Source of the DNA: Selaginella moellendorffii
Taxonomy: Eukaryota; Streptophyta; Lycopodiopsida; Selaginellales; Selaginellaceae
Length of the DNA: 64,000 nt
Assembly (NCBI RefSeq): GCF_000143415.4
Contig: NW_003314273.1
Span: 1,260,563 to 1,324,562 of the forward strand
Direction of reading: 5' to 3'
This document shows, piece after piece, positions 1-11,180 of this stretch (position 1 is the stretch's first letter; the number at the start of each line of letters is the position of its first letter). A model generated the notes under the pieces. The model was not told where the DNA came from. It saw nothing but the letters and a program-made list of their open reading frames with translations, and ran no database searches. The translations under genes were made by a program, and so were the position numbers.

Positions 1-3000
1 TGGGTTGCAATGTTCAATTCTTTTCCAGAGAACCTTGCTATTGCTCCTTGAGTAGCTTGGTGTTGGATTAGTGTTGAGTTTGGTCGAAAAGAGAGTGGCA
101 TGAGCTTGTCTGTGTTGTGAACAAAAGTTAGTGGTATTAAGTGTTATAAATCTCTATTGGTGGGGTGTGGCATTTATGTTGCATTTTGTCGAATGGAGTT
201 GACACTTGATATTCACATAAACCTTTGCAGTAGTGACATGGGCATTGCTCATAGTGTTGCTTGATTGATGATCAAGTCATTGTGATTTATATCATATCCA
301 TGTGATAATGAGCAATGTGTTTACGAAGTTGCTTGGTTAAACGATGATCAACCCCAAAGTGGTTGATGGAGAAGCTAGTCTACTTGCACGAAGTAACATT
401 GTAGTAGCCTTGGCTGAATTCTTGATGGTGATCCTTTGTGCTAAGCTTAAGTTAGTTCCTTGTTCCTTGAAGATTTGCCCATAAGGTGTTGGAAAGGGTT
501 GTAGCATTCATTTGCTATAGCTTAATAGTTGATCCATTAACACTTAGAGTAGATTGTTGGATGGAGAAAGTGTGTAGTTGAAGCATTGACATTGCTAACA
601 CTTGTGTTAGTGGAAGTGGCATTGTTGTTTCAAGTGATGAGGATTTTCCTTAGAGCTTGATTTTCCATGTCATTTTTCTTGTTAGTGTTTTAACTTCACA
701 TTGGATCTTGAAGGTGGTTGAAGAAGAGTGTTAGTGCAATGTGGATATCCGAAGATATGGTCTTCATGATCAAGCCTTGGATGTTCACTTTGCATTTTAT
801 AGATGTTGGTGTTGGATGTCGGATATATGGGCAAAAAGATGTTCGATGCTTAAGCATGTTATTGGGTCTTGAGAATTTGTGTTGAGGTGAACTTATGTGA
901 AGTTGTTAGTAGGAGAAAGTTGGTTGAGTCTTGAAAGTTTGCACTCCTGGACTGAGAGTCATTCTTTCTCTAGGATGGAAAATTTTCCACAAATTTTCTT
1001 AGACTTTTCCAATGGCTGATCTGTTGGTCACTTTGCCCGGAAACCATTCTGTTTTCGTAGGCCAGTACAAATTACTGAAAGGGTTGGAGTTGACTTCGGT
1101 TAGCTTAGACCTTAGTAAGTAGTTTGTATGATGCAACCCGAAAGGGATGCTAACTTTTGGGGCTAAGGCAATTGAGTTGGATAGAGTCTGAAGTTGTTAT
1201 AGAAAAGTGGCTGTTGCGCTTTTCTAAGAAGGGTGACCCTTGTACCTTTCTTTTGTAGCGTTGTGCCTGGTGGCAGGTTGCACTTTGCATTTCGTTAGAC
1301 TCTATGAGAGTAGTGAGCTCTCACTGATCTTGACTTGGTCTTGGTGGCCTGCACCTTGGCTAAGGATGGTGATGTCCAACTTAGTTGTTTGAGTTTGAGA
1401 TGTTAGTACCCATACTATAGCTTTGTCTATAAGGAGGTTGTGTACCGATATGGATCCATCTTATGGTCTTCACTTTAGTTTCGACTGAGTGTTGATCATG
1501 CATAGCTAGCCTCTTCAAGGCATGCTCAGAGCTATTGGCTAAATGCATTGGTGAGCTTATTACGGTTGAGTTGGATTCGAGTAGTCATTTAGTTCGTGCT
1601 TGTCTATGAACCTTTATCTTGTAAATGAGGTATTACGTTCATGTTGGACAAGTGTGTAACTCAATGGCATGAGTTAGTGTTTGGGTCTTGTGAAAGGCAA
1701 GACAAGTGATTGTTGGTTGCTTTGCAACTAGTGATTGCTTGTCAAGGGCTTTGGACACTTGCTTCGCTTGATGAAAATTTAGCAGTGATGGGTTTACTTT
1801 ACCGGATGGTGTTGCGGAGGATCGTGTCATTTGACTTACATGGGTTTTCCATGTTGGCATGTCGACTCTACCTCTGTTGATATCATTTGGTTGCGTTTAG
1901 TTCGTGGTGTTGGATTTCATGGAGTCTTGGATGTGGTGATTCACTCCTTGAGGAAGTGTTATCTGTGACTGAGTATTGTTGAGAGATTGGTCTCGGATAC
2001 TAAGTAAAGTGTCTCCGACTTTGGTTAGCTTGGTTGCTAGAGAGCTTTGAGTGGTGATACACTCGTGCTTTCTTCTAGCTTTGTTCTAGTGTTGGTGGCA
2101 CTGAGGTGATGCCTTGTCGTTGACATTGTTGATGTTGAAATTTCAGTGAAATGAGATGTCTTTTTGCAGGATTGATATTGAGTTTCATTGCTCTCGATGA
2201 AGATAATGTTGATGATTTGGCTATAGCTTTGTGTTATTAGCATTCGTGCATTTGCTAGTTAGCAACTGTGTTGACGTTCAAACAAGCAGAATGGCAAGTT
2301 TGAATTAGTTGTGTTCTAGACGAGGTTATTTAGTAGGGGTTGAGCTTTGGCTTTTCCTTGAAAAGTGATTTAGTCATGGACTATGCTAACTCTACAAATG
2401 GGAGAGTTAGTGATTGATATTGGAATATTTGAATCCTTATGGGATTTTAGTTGAAATATATTGATCATTGATGATTCTTTTTGTGCTTGTTATGAAATGA
2501 GTTACGTCTTGCTATGGATGGATTCATGGAGGATCGCTTGGTGATCACTTCTCCAGCATAGCTTCGTTATGCTTAGCTTTTGGATTGATGCAGACATGCT
2601 CTTCATTAGCTTGGCATTATGAAGTTTAGCTTATGGATGTGTTGAGGAAGATATTGTGGGTTGAACTATAATTTCTTCTTTAGCATTGAAGTTAGTTCAT
2701 GCGAAACTTGTGATCATTGTTAGGAAAGACTTAGCTATAGACTTCTTCGAGCTTTTGGTTCTTTGAGCTTTATGCTCGTTGTTCCATTTATTAGAAGTCG
2801 TTGGGGAAGGCATTTTGGCTTGTTAGCTTCGATGAAGTTAGTATTTGCATTTGGCAATCAATGGTGATGATTAATTATCATCTAAGATAGTTGATTATCC
2901 TTGTCAAGGGTTTTGCTTGGTTGTTGTTGATATAGAATGATTCGTTGCTCTTTGAGATAGTGGATTCTTTCTTAGACGATGATTATGCATCTCTTTATTG

Positions 3001-4184
3001 ATGGGATGATTGATGATCTTTCGTGATAGTTAGTTATTCTCTTTGATAGCTTTTAGCTTTTCGCAATACCACATGTTCTTTGTGGTTTGCTCTGGATTGG
3101 TCTCTTGGGTTTGAGACATCAATAGGATGTTGCTGACACTTGCTTAGGCAACTTGAGTTCTTTGGTGTTGTTGGCTGGGATTTGTTCGGATTGGCTTTTG
3201 TGATAGTTGGCATGAATGAGTGTTTGTTAGTCTTACTATATTCATTCTATTCTGTTGATTATTGCTCAAGTTAGTTCTGATAGATTTGGATGTATTTCCT
3301 TTGGGTGATACATTCGCGAGCATTTTGCTTGTCAGTTAATGATACTTTGTGTTCTTTGAGTTATCTTTTGTAAGTTGTTTGGCATTCTGTCTGCAATCTT
3401 TAATAGTTAAACTTTATCATTGAGTTTACTTGATGATACACTTGCTATTGAATTTTGTTGGATGGTCATTCCTGTGTTTGCCAAATTATGATGATCTTGG
3501 TGGTTCCTATCTACTATAATATTGGTTTATCGGATGGTAACTTGCATAGAATACTTTTGTGTTCTACTCTAAGATTTAATCAATGGTAATTAAGTCTCTA
3601 AGATATCATTGTTTATGACTTTGATATTGTCCATATATTGATCTTTGAACTTGGGCCAGTATAGGCAGATTGGCTTCGGCACTTCGTGTGCATGTTGAAA
3701 TCTCTAGTCATGGGGTAGCTACTGTCGACTGGTCACATAACCCGCCTCTTTGTCGATGTTCCTTATTACGTTGAAAGGGCGTGACCGTGTAAACAACTCT
3801 AACTGCTTGTTTACAGTAGTCTATCTAAACCTTACCGACGGGTTTGGTTTCTTTGCTTAGGAGGGTTGGGGCCTCTGGCTTCTCTCTCTATGTTCCTGCG
3901 GGTAGGGGCATATCACACTTTTGTAAGCTAGGTGACTCCCAGAGCAGCAAGGGTGGCTGACTCCGTTGGTCATTTCCTTGTCGGCGACGGCCGGAAGGTG
4001 TCTAAGCTGGTAGCGCATCCAGAGATCGTTCTGAACACAATGGTGTTCGTCCCATGTCCAAATTCGCAATCTAGGGACATTCCATATTTAGTAAGTTTCG
4101 AGCTTGTCCCAGAGACTAACTCCTGATACTAAGGGAGGCTTGGGGTGAAAGCCCAAAGCGTGTGTTCCTCAAGGGGGGGGGGGG
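1..4184 (+). other. GT-rich non-coding interior of a retroelement (probable)
   Basis: No convincing coding region is visible on either strand; every open frame is short and unlike known proteins. From about 1 to 3,650 the plus strand is strikingly rich in T and G and poor in C. The stretch runs into a poly-G tract at about 4,171-4,183 that has the position of a polypurine tract, directly before an LTR. I infer that this is the 3' interior of a plus-oriented, non-autonomous LTR element whose 5' half lies outside the window. Decayed unique sequence is the alternative. Confidence 0.4.
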
Positions 4185-4726
4185 CTATGGGGGGTTCCAA
4201 ATGTATAGTAGGGATAGTGGGTAGGTCGGGCATGGCCGACCAACCTGAGGCATAGTCTAGCTCCCGCTTGCGTGCCTGTCCTTGTTCTGCGTCCGGCTTG
4301 GGTCTAAGCCCAAGTTCCATTCCATGCTAGTTGGTGGAGTACCCATGTCCTCACGTTAGGCCACCGGTATGCCGAAATAGCGCCAGACTCTATTTGGCTC
4401 CGTTTTGTGTGCTGGTCCTGGCTTTGGGATGTTGGTTGCTCCAGGACTGTTCCAAGTCGCGCTGGGCTCCTGTCCCTTCGCTCCTTGGGCTTTATGCTCG
4501 GGAGTTTTTCCGTGGTTCGGTTCCATCACTCCTTGGCTTCGTGCTTGGGAGTTTGGCACCGTTCCTTCGTTCAGTGGCCCAAGGCCCTGAACTTCGGGTT
4601 CCTATGGACACGTGGCATGGACATGTGGCATCTGTCACGTGGCACAAAGAGGGTTTAGGTTCCGCTTTGTGGTGTTATCCTATGGTAAATCACCATAGGA
4701 TAAAGGGTTAAACCACGTGCGCTACA
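4185..4726 (+). mobile_element. LTR, family L2, plus orientation
   Basis: The segment follows a poly-G polypurine-like tract and ends in gctaca (terminal CA). Its last 240 bases match, in reverse complement, the LTR fragment at 42,351-42,560, including the shared block around the palindromic tcctatggtaaatcaccatagga. The sequence just outside the end carries no primer-binding site, so this is the 3' LTR of the element to its left or the edge of a truncated copy. The exact left boundary is set by analogy with the family-B LTRs and is uncertain. Confidence 0.55.
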
Positions 4727-5553
4727 GCAGGGGTGCAAACATGATGATTGCGTCCCTAGCAAAACACTTAAGGTCTTTGCAAAGTGCGCAGACTGAGCTG
4801 AACGGCCAACCCTTGCATAAGGCCCTTGTCGATCGAACCCCATACAGGGTTCAGCTGGAGGAGGAGCAAAGGCTTGCAGTATCGCATGGGGCCCCATGCC
4901 ATCCCAGTGAATATGTTGGCCGTCAGATTGTAGGGTTATCACGTGAGGCCTCATGCCATTCCGACGAGGCTGGTCGCCCGGTGAATGCACAGCCTCATCC
5001 AAACGAAGCAGAATCTCAAGGAAGTTCTTGCGGCCGATGTGGCCTTCCACCCCATCTTCTGCTCCAAACAAACAATGTTGGCAGTGAGAACAAAAACATG
5101 TACGCCTTCGCGTACTTGGCGATGCTTGTTGCCAAAGGCATATTTGAAACGGTTACACTTGGCTTTCTCATGGTTGGGCACACTCATGAAGACATCGATG
5201 CCATGTTCAGTCACCTGGCAGAGTCCCTTCAGCGATCCAATGTCCTCACCCTCCCACAACTCTACGATGAATTCCAAAATTGCATCAAAGGCATTGTTGA
5301 AGCTGCACTTGTGACAGAGGTTCCAGACTTTAAGGGGTTTGTAAGAGGCTACATCAGGGACGGATCCGAAACGCTGATTGGCCACTCCAAGCCTCTTCAG
5401 TTTCATTTCAGCATGCGTGACAGTGCTCCAGTGATGAGGTACAAGATGAGAGAATGGGACACAGTGTGGCTGCCAGTGGACGGCATTGAACTCTTCAAGA
5501 GAGATCCCATAACTGGATGGAGAGATCCCATAAGCTCACCACACGCTCAATGA
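4727..5553 (+). pseudogene. DUF7869-type protein, C-terminal fragment
   Basis: From about 5,070 the frame reads a block typical of the DUF7869 family: a segment ending ENKNMYAFAYLAMLV followed by GFLMVGHTHEDIDAMFSHL. These features are familiar from large multi-copy families in cnidarians, oomycetes and early land plants; their biochemical role is not known to me, though their copy number suggests a transposon link. The usual QxDN before the NKN segment reads QTNN here. The frame runs to a normal-looking C-terminus with a W-x-x-x-x-x-GIEL motif. The N-terminal half is missing: the open frame begins inside the LTR that ends at 4,726, and 4,727-5,065 has no family resemblance. It is therefore a fragment, probably a 3' exon cut by the retroelement. 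The family name is from memory. Confidence 0.55.
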
Positions 5554-5900
5554 ACAAACAAATAGTGTGTGCGCGCATGCCATCGCTCTTCTTTAGCTTC
5601 AGATTCGGCTTGTTCACCTTGACAATGAGATTTATTATACAACCAAATGGACTCAATCTGGACACAAAGTCACCGCGCTAGTCACCATGCCCCAGATATG
5701 TCTAGCCCCTGGACAAAAAACATATAATTTCATGTCATTTTCAAATACTTGAAAATTTGTACCTAGTCCCATTTTACTGAATAAATCCCACTTTAACGAA
5801 ATAAAGCTTTAGTGCATTATACAACCCAAAGAGCATCACTAAAAACTCAAAGCTTCCATATCTTGCTCGACAGGTTGTCTTCTCGAATCTTCCTTTGCTA
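5554..5900. other. no recognisable feature
   Basis: AT-rich sequence between the DUF7869 fragment and the gypsy remnant. I see no gene or repeat boundary in it. Confidence 0.4.
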
Positions 5901-5929
5901 CCCTGATTTGGTAGTCTCCTGACCTTGGT

Positions 5930-6600
5930 CAATCCTCGAGAAGTATTTAGCCTTTCCTAACCTATCAAACGGGTCCTCAATCCTTGGTGAAGGGTACTTG
6001 TTCTTCTTTGTATATTTGTTGAGCAACCGATAGTCTATGCATATATGCATAGATCCATTTTTTTTTTTACAAATAACACCGGTGCACTATATGGTGACTT
6101 GCTCAACCTAACATACCCTTTTTCCACCAACTTCTCAAGTTGGCATTTGAGTTTTCAAGTTTGTTTTCATTCAACTAATAGGGGGGACGAACTATTGCCT
6201 TAGCACCCTCAACTAGCTCAATCTTATGTTCTATCAGTCATTCGGGGGGTAATCCCGCTGGTATCTCCTCTGGCATGGTATCTTCGAATTGGTCCAACAC
6301 CTACTAGATCACTAAAGGTACTTTTTTTGTTGCCGTCTTTTTGTCACTCCTTATCGAGAGTAAGCACAAAAATGCTATCTTGGTTCCTTTAGTAAGTTGC
6401 CCTCTCGTGGACACCAGGTTCAAGCAAGAATTTTTGGCCTTACATTGCCCTACCTTTAGATCTTGGGCCTCCACCCTAGATCATTCTCCTTGATCGTTAG
6501 CACCATAAGGTTTCTACCTTGGCCATGCAAAGCTACCATAAACTAATTGAACTAATCCATCCCAAAGATTACATCAAATTTTGCCATGTCTAATATGGTG
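5930..6600 (-). pseudogene. gypsy family-B protease end and reverse transcriptase start
   Basis: At about 6,550-6,600 the minus strand reads an aspartic-protease C-terminal block (FDVIFGMD). At about 5,960-6,130 it reads [13 protein letters not shown] and then, across a shift in an A-run, residues resembling the CIDYRLLNK block of gypsy reverse transcriptases. Both are interrupted by stops. The catalytic xDD motif is not present because the copy ends before it. Confidence 0.65.
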
Positions 6601-6844
6601 AAATCCATATCTACTTTCCATGTCCCTACTTTGACTCTTGCTTGTCGAAGTACCTCATTAGTGCTTTGGATGCCTTCAGCAAACTCTATAGTCGTTGATT
6701 CACCTAGCTATTGCACCGTTAGTCTGGCTTACTGGACTATGTCTGCAACCACAAAAATTATCCGAAGCACATGTTAACAAAGATACGTCCGAACTTCCTT
6801 TGGAGGGCTAGTAGATGTTGCAAATGATTCTCTACCAAAGTTGC

Positions 6845-7135
6845 TCATGTAATGAGTAACTTTGAGCTAAAGATTGGATCACGTACCTCAGTTTGGATTT
6901 CACCCAACTTAATGGCCATATTAGCTCTGGCCTTTTTCGGGTATGGACATTCCCTCGAAAAGTGTCCCATTTCTCCACAATTAAAGCATATGTTATTTCC
7001 CACGCTACTCCCCCTTGGTTTGGCCCCTTTGCTAAATGTGAACCCCGACCCCATTGTGTTCCCCTTGCACAGGTTATCATTGAAATGCAGCTTGATAGCT
7101 GTATCCAAGCTTCCTTGTAGTTGGTCAAGTTCCAA
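6845..7135 (-). pseudogene. gypsy family-B gag, zinc-knuckle part
   Basis: The frame contains CFNCGEMGHFSREC, a perfect CX2CX4HX4C retroviral-type zinc knuckle that binds RNA in nucleocapsid domains. A further gag piece lies upstream at about 7,267-7,470, with a W-W-x-x-x-x-N-E-G-P-V-A-T-W segment typical of gypsy capsids. The two are separated by stops, so no full gag can be made. Confidence 0.75.
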
Positions 7136-7992
7136 TGCATCACTTTGTCAGGACCCTAGATTTGCAAGCCTGATATGAAGGCATGAAATGCATCCATATC
7201 ACCCATGTCTATGACAAGTATCCTTTTTGCCATAAATGCATTCACATACTCTTGAATAGTTCTGGTCTACTTCAGCCTACTCAACTCATCCCTTAGGTGT
7301 AGAGTAGCATTCGGAGAAATGTAGGTTGTGCGAATCCTCGCCTTCATTATTTCCCAAGTGGCCACCGGTCCTTCGTTGGTCTGTGTTGTTCTCCACCAAG
7401 ACTTAGCAATTTCTATCAAATATGGTTTTGCATATGGGACTTTCTTCTTCGAGCTCAATAACCACAACACTCAAAAGTAATCCTTCATATCATAAAACCA
7501 ATCCTCCACCATCTTATAGTCATTCACTCCCTTAAAGACTGGTGGGGGCTTTGGTTTGTACTTGGGAATTGTTTAAGGGGCTGATTCCACTTTTGTTTGT
7601 TCGACCTTGTTTGCTTTTGCCTTAATCCCTACTAAACTTTTGTGTTAGCAGCATTTGCAGTCTTTTACTTTTTCTTCCGCTTCTCATCATATTTTAGCTT
7701 GCATACGAGAGTCTCCAGTAGGGCTTTGGTCTGAGCCAATTATCTTTTTAGAATGTCCAATCGAGCCTTGGATGACTGAACCTCACCACTAAACTTTTAT
7801 TTGGAAGTTTCTTCACTGGAGTCCTCTTCATGCAAGAATTTTCCTCATCCATAGCCTCTTGTTCAATTGAATGCTCCAGCTCTGGAGGAGGTTCCATCTC
7901 TGCCTTGGTTTATTTACACCTTGCCTTTGCCATCTCCCAACAATCTGCCTCTATCTTTTGCTAGAACTAAGGAAAAGGCTCTGATACCAAAT

Positions 7993-8730
7993 TGTAAGCC
8001 ATATATTTTTTCTTTCCAATTTGCCAGCTTACCTCGTCTATCTGATCAATACTATCTTGGCTTTAGTTAAGTTCCCTTGCCAAGGTTCCCACCTATTGTA
8101 CCAGCTCTTACTTGGTTCTATTTAATTTCAACTACTCACTGCACGAACAACAGAGCATTAGCCATGCATCCACAAATTTCCAAATCTCTCTTAATCCCCC
8201 TCCCCGGGTTAAACTAAACTTACTGTTTGGCTACACTCTCTGCAAACATAAGTAGCCAAGCACCAAGCCACTAGATTCCTAACATCTCTTGGTACAACAA
8301 GACTTGATCATGGGACCCTCTAAATCCCAAGCCTTGGGTGCAACACTTGCTTTGGGACACCGAGGGGAAACACCGTGGCCTAACGGCCCAGTATGGGTAC
8401 CCTTACTCCCCCACTTCCATCCCAAAGGGAAGGCTCAAGCGCCTAGAAAGGGCGAGGACTAATGAGCCACAAGGTATTCAAGTGGGGGACCACTCCATAT
8501 GAGCCGAGAGCACCACAATCGATTTCCCTTCTGGGAGTGGGAGCTGCTCTTGAGCACTTCCTTGGGTGGCCTCTCTGGCATCACTCGAGTCCATGCTCAC
8601 TCCCACCCAAAGCCCCTCAGCCTCAGCCCTAGTCTCAACCTCAAGTCAATTTGGAAGCACCACTAAAGAGTTCCTTCAAGATTGGTTCATAGACCTCACT
8701 ATCCCTAATATACTTTTGGAACCCTCTACA
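7993..8730 (-). mobile_element. LTR, family B, 738 bp, minus orientation
   Basis: Bounded by tgtaagcc at 7,993 and ctctaca at 8,730, giving TG...CA ends. The primer-binding site lies 3 bases to its left. The LTR matches, in reverse complement, the 740-bp LTR at 17,871-18,610 over essentially its whole length. Unusually, a C-run (complement of a polypurine tract) also adjoins its outer side at 8,731-8,738, so the LTR is bordered by interior-type signals on both sides. Confidence 0.8.
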
Positions 8731-8764
8731 GCCCCCCTTAGGAGACACACACTTTGGGCTTTCA

Positions 8765-8990
8765 CCCCACGACTTGTATTAGTATTTGGACTCAGTCTCG
8801 GACTCAATCTCGGACTTGACCTTGGACTTAGTCTCGGACTTGATCTCAAACTTGATCTTGGACCCAACCTCAGACTTTGGCTCGAACTCGGTCTTGGACC
8901 TGATCTCGGATCTCAGACTCAGTTTCAAACTCGGTCTCGAACTTGGTCTCGAACTCAGTCTTGGACTTGATCTCGGACTTGGTCTCATCC
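8765..8990 (+). repeat. degenerate minisatellite, about 12-bp period
   Basis: Tandem imperfect repeats of a unit close to ctcggacttgat fill about 225 bp. In one frame they give an alternating Leu-Gly / Asp-Leu pattern and in others Arg-Ser or Thr-Gln-Ser patterns. All of these arise from the repeat and are not evidence of a gene. It lies between the element LTR and the CAD-like pseudogene. Confidence 0.8.
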
Positions 8991-9020
8991 AATGAACTCT
9001 TTATCATTTTGGTCGTGCTT

Positions 9021-10257
9021 TCAAGGATCCTTTAGCCTTCAACACCTCAAGGAGTTTGTTCCTTACAAGTTCCTGGGTAAGTGAGTGGTGATGGGAGTCA
9101 AATGAAAAAACCAAATTTTAAGATGCTGAGTGCCACACACTAATTTTCTGAAGGCACTATTTACAAGAAAAAATCTGAAAAAAATTGTTGGATTTTACCC
9201 AGGCATGAAGTTGTTGGGATAGTCACCAAGCTCAGTCCAAATGCCAAAAAAATCAAGATTGGAGATCATGTTGGTGTTGGCTGCATGGTGTACTCTTGTT
9301 TGAAGTGTGAACACTGCACCTACGGTGACGAACAATACTGCAATGGCCTCATTTGGACTTACAATAGTCTTGAAGAAGGAAAAGTTACAATAGGACGATA
9401 CTCTAAATTCATGGTGTCAGATGAGAATTAAGTGACCTTTGGGATTAATCTATTTTTTAACAAAATATTATGCCAGGTTTATCTGCCAAATTCCAAAAAA
9501 TCTTTCTCTAGATGGTGCAGCACCTCTGCTGTGTGCTGGGATTACCGTCTATAGTCCAATGAAGCATTTTGGTTTGACTCAGCCAGGCAAAAATTTCGGG
9601 GTTGTTGGGTTGGGTGGCTTGGTCATATGACGGTAAAATTTGGAAAAGCTTTTTGTATGACAGTTACGGTGATTAGTACTTCACCCTTCAAAGAAAAAGA
9701 AGCCTGCGAGATTTTGGGTGTTGACAACTTTATTGTGAGCAGAGATCCAGCCCAAATGAAGGTACATCAGAACTTTTTTAGCATTAAGTTTGTCGTGCTT
9801 GCCGTTCACAGAATGCAGAAAAGAGCCTTGATTACATACTTGACACTGTTTCAACACCACATCCTTTGGATGTGTGTGTGAGTTGTTAAAGGTTGATGGT
9901 AAACTTGTCATGGTTGGCTTGCCAGATAAGCATCTCGACCTTCCTGCTGGAGTGATTATTTTCGGTAAATGCTGCAAGACAGTTGAATTTCAAATAATAG
10001 CTTTTTTTTTGGTCCAGGCTGTCGGTAGCTTCATTGGATCCATCAAAGAAACACAGGATATGCTAAACTTTTGTGGCATTAAGAATGTCACCTCCATGAT
10101 CAAATTAGTGCCAATGAATTATGTAAATGAGGCAATGAAGCGACTGCGCAAGTCTGTCAAGTACCGTTTTGTTCTTGACATGGAGAGTACTTTCAGATTT
10201 CCATCTGAATTTGATTTATTGGACATGACCTGGGATTATAAATTATCCTCATTTTGA
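9021..10257 (+). pseudogene. cinnamyl-alcohol-dehydrogenase-like, pseudogene
   Basis: CAD-family enzymes are cytosolic zinc medium-chain dehydrogenases that reduce hydroxycinnamyl aldehydes with NADPH. Visible here: the structural zinc site CLKCEHCTYGDEQYC, the domain-2 block [15 protein letters not shown], the Rossmann [19 protein letters not shown], and the C-terminal VGSFIGS. At least one intron survives (9,077-9,202), with correct borders. The copy is dead. There is a TAA stop at 9,429-9,431. One base is missing in the GLGHM region near 9,625. A reading-frame change falls in the (TG)5 run at 9,871-9,880. The catalytic N-terminal exons are missing or unrecognisable to the left, next to the minisatellite. 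Family assignment is secure; the exact substrate is not. Confidence 0.85.
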
Positions 10258-11180
10258 GCTTTCTACTTCTGTAGACCGAAAAAGAAAATAATAACAACGC
10301 CCATAGTTCTGTGAAATGTTACACATTAAAATCACGATTTCAAAAGTGAAGATAACTTACAAAATGTATTTGTCAAGATTCTGGTTCCATCTTCAACAAG
10401 GTTCGTGAAAGATGTGGACTTGCCAAGCACAATACAATCAACCCTTCTACAGCATGAAAATGATGATAGGTTATTCCATCCAAGCCCTGGTCCAAAAGTG
10501 TTTTTTATAAGGGACAGCCACCTTTTGATCCTGCTTGGCAAGAAAATCCATTTTATAAAAAAAGTTTAATTTAATTTTGTGAAACTGATTTCACTTAAAG
10601 CAAAAAAGCAGGAAGAAAAAATCTGCAGAAACTGACAAAATGACCACAACTTTCTGGTACACATGAATATGGCTAAGGATTCAAGCAGGGCCGTACAATC
10701 TTTGCAGAAACTTCCATAAAAATGAATTTGTAGGTGTCAGTCTACCAAGTCAAACTGGATTGACTAAGGACAAAAATTTACCATCTTTGGCAATAACTGT
10801 AGTGATTTCTAACCAAAAAACAAGTGTACAGGTACCTCTTCTTCCTTTATTAAAAAATTATCAGATTCCTTTCTTTGACAGCTAACAGTGCATGGCAACG
10901 GATTCTGACAGTTCAAACATAGAAAGACTTTTGCATGGCTCCTTGATTTCCAAAAATGCTATCTGATGTTTATTAGGCCAGCTATAAACGCTATAGCCAT
11001 CAAATAATGAACCTAAATAAAGAGTACATTAACAGTATCAAAGTGAGGAATATCACCTCCCTTCATAGCCTTTCATAATCTGCTGTAGGACCAAATAATA
11101 ACAATAGATTGGTGAAATGATTTGTCTGGTTAATTCCGTTAATGAATGGGACCTCAGCCTGTTCGGTGTCAGTCAAGAAA
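10258..11180. other. intergenic, no gene seen
   Basis: AT-rich sequence between the CAD-like pseudogene and the 3' end of the minus-strand glycosyltransferase gene. No coding or repeat structure was found; part of it must be the 3' flank of both. Confidence 0.5.

Larger units (their letters stand above)
5901..7992 (-). mobile_element. Ty3/gypsy family-B interior, decayed, 3' truncated
   Basis: On the minus strand the order is primer-binding site, leader/gag, gag zinc knuckle, protease end, reverse transcriptase start, as expected of a gypsy element read right to left. The primer site is the complement of TGGTATCAGAGC at 7,978-7,989, matching the 3' end of plant initiator-Met tRNA. The interior stops about 5.9 kb, inside reverse transcriptase, so RNase H and integrase are missing. 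Many stops and frameshifts show that it is long dead. The same leader occurs in the opposite direction at 18,626-18,890. Confidence 0.75.

Noticed and set aside
4331-4711. 126-residue open frame on plus
   Set aside because: It lies wholly inside the LTR and shows no protein-like pattern; several overlapping frames are open because the LTR is GC-rich.
8566-8995. Overlapping open frames with Leu-Gly and Arg-Ser repeats
   Set aside because: They are products of the 12-bp minisatellite and the LTR edge, open in several frames on both strands.
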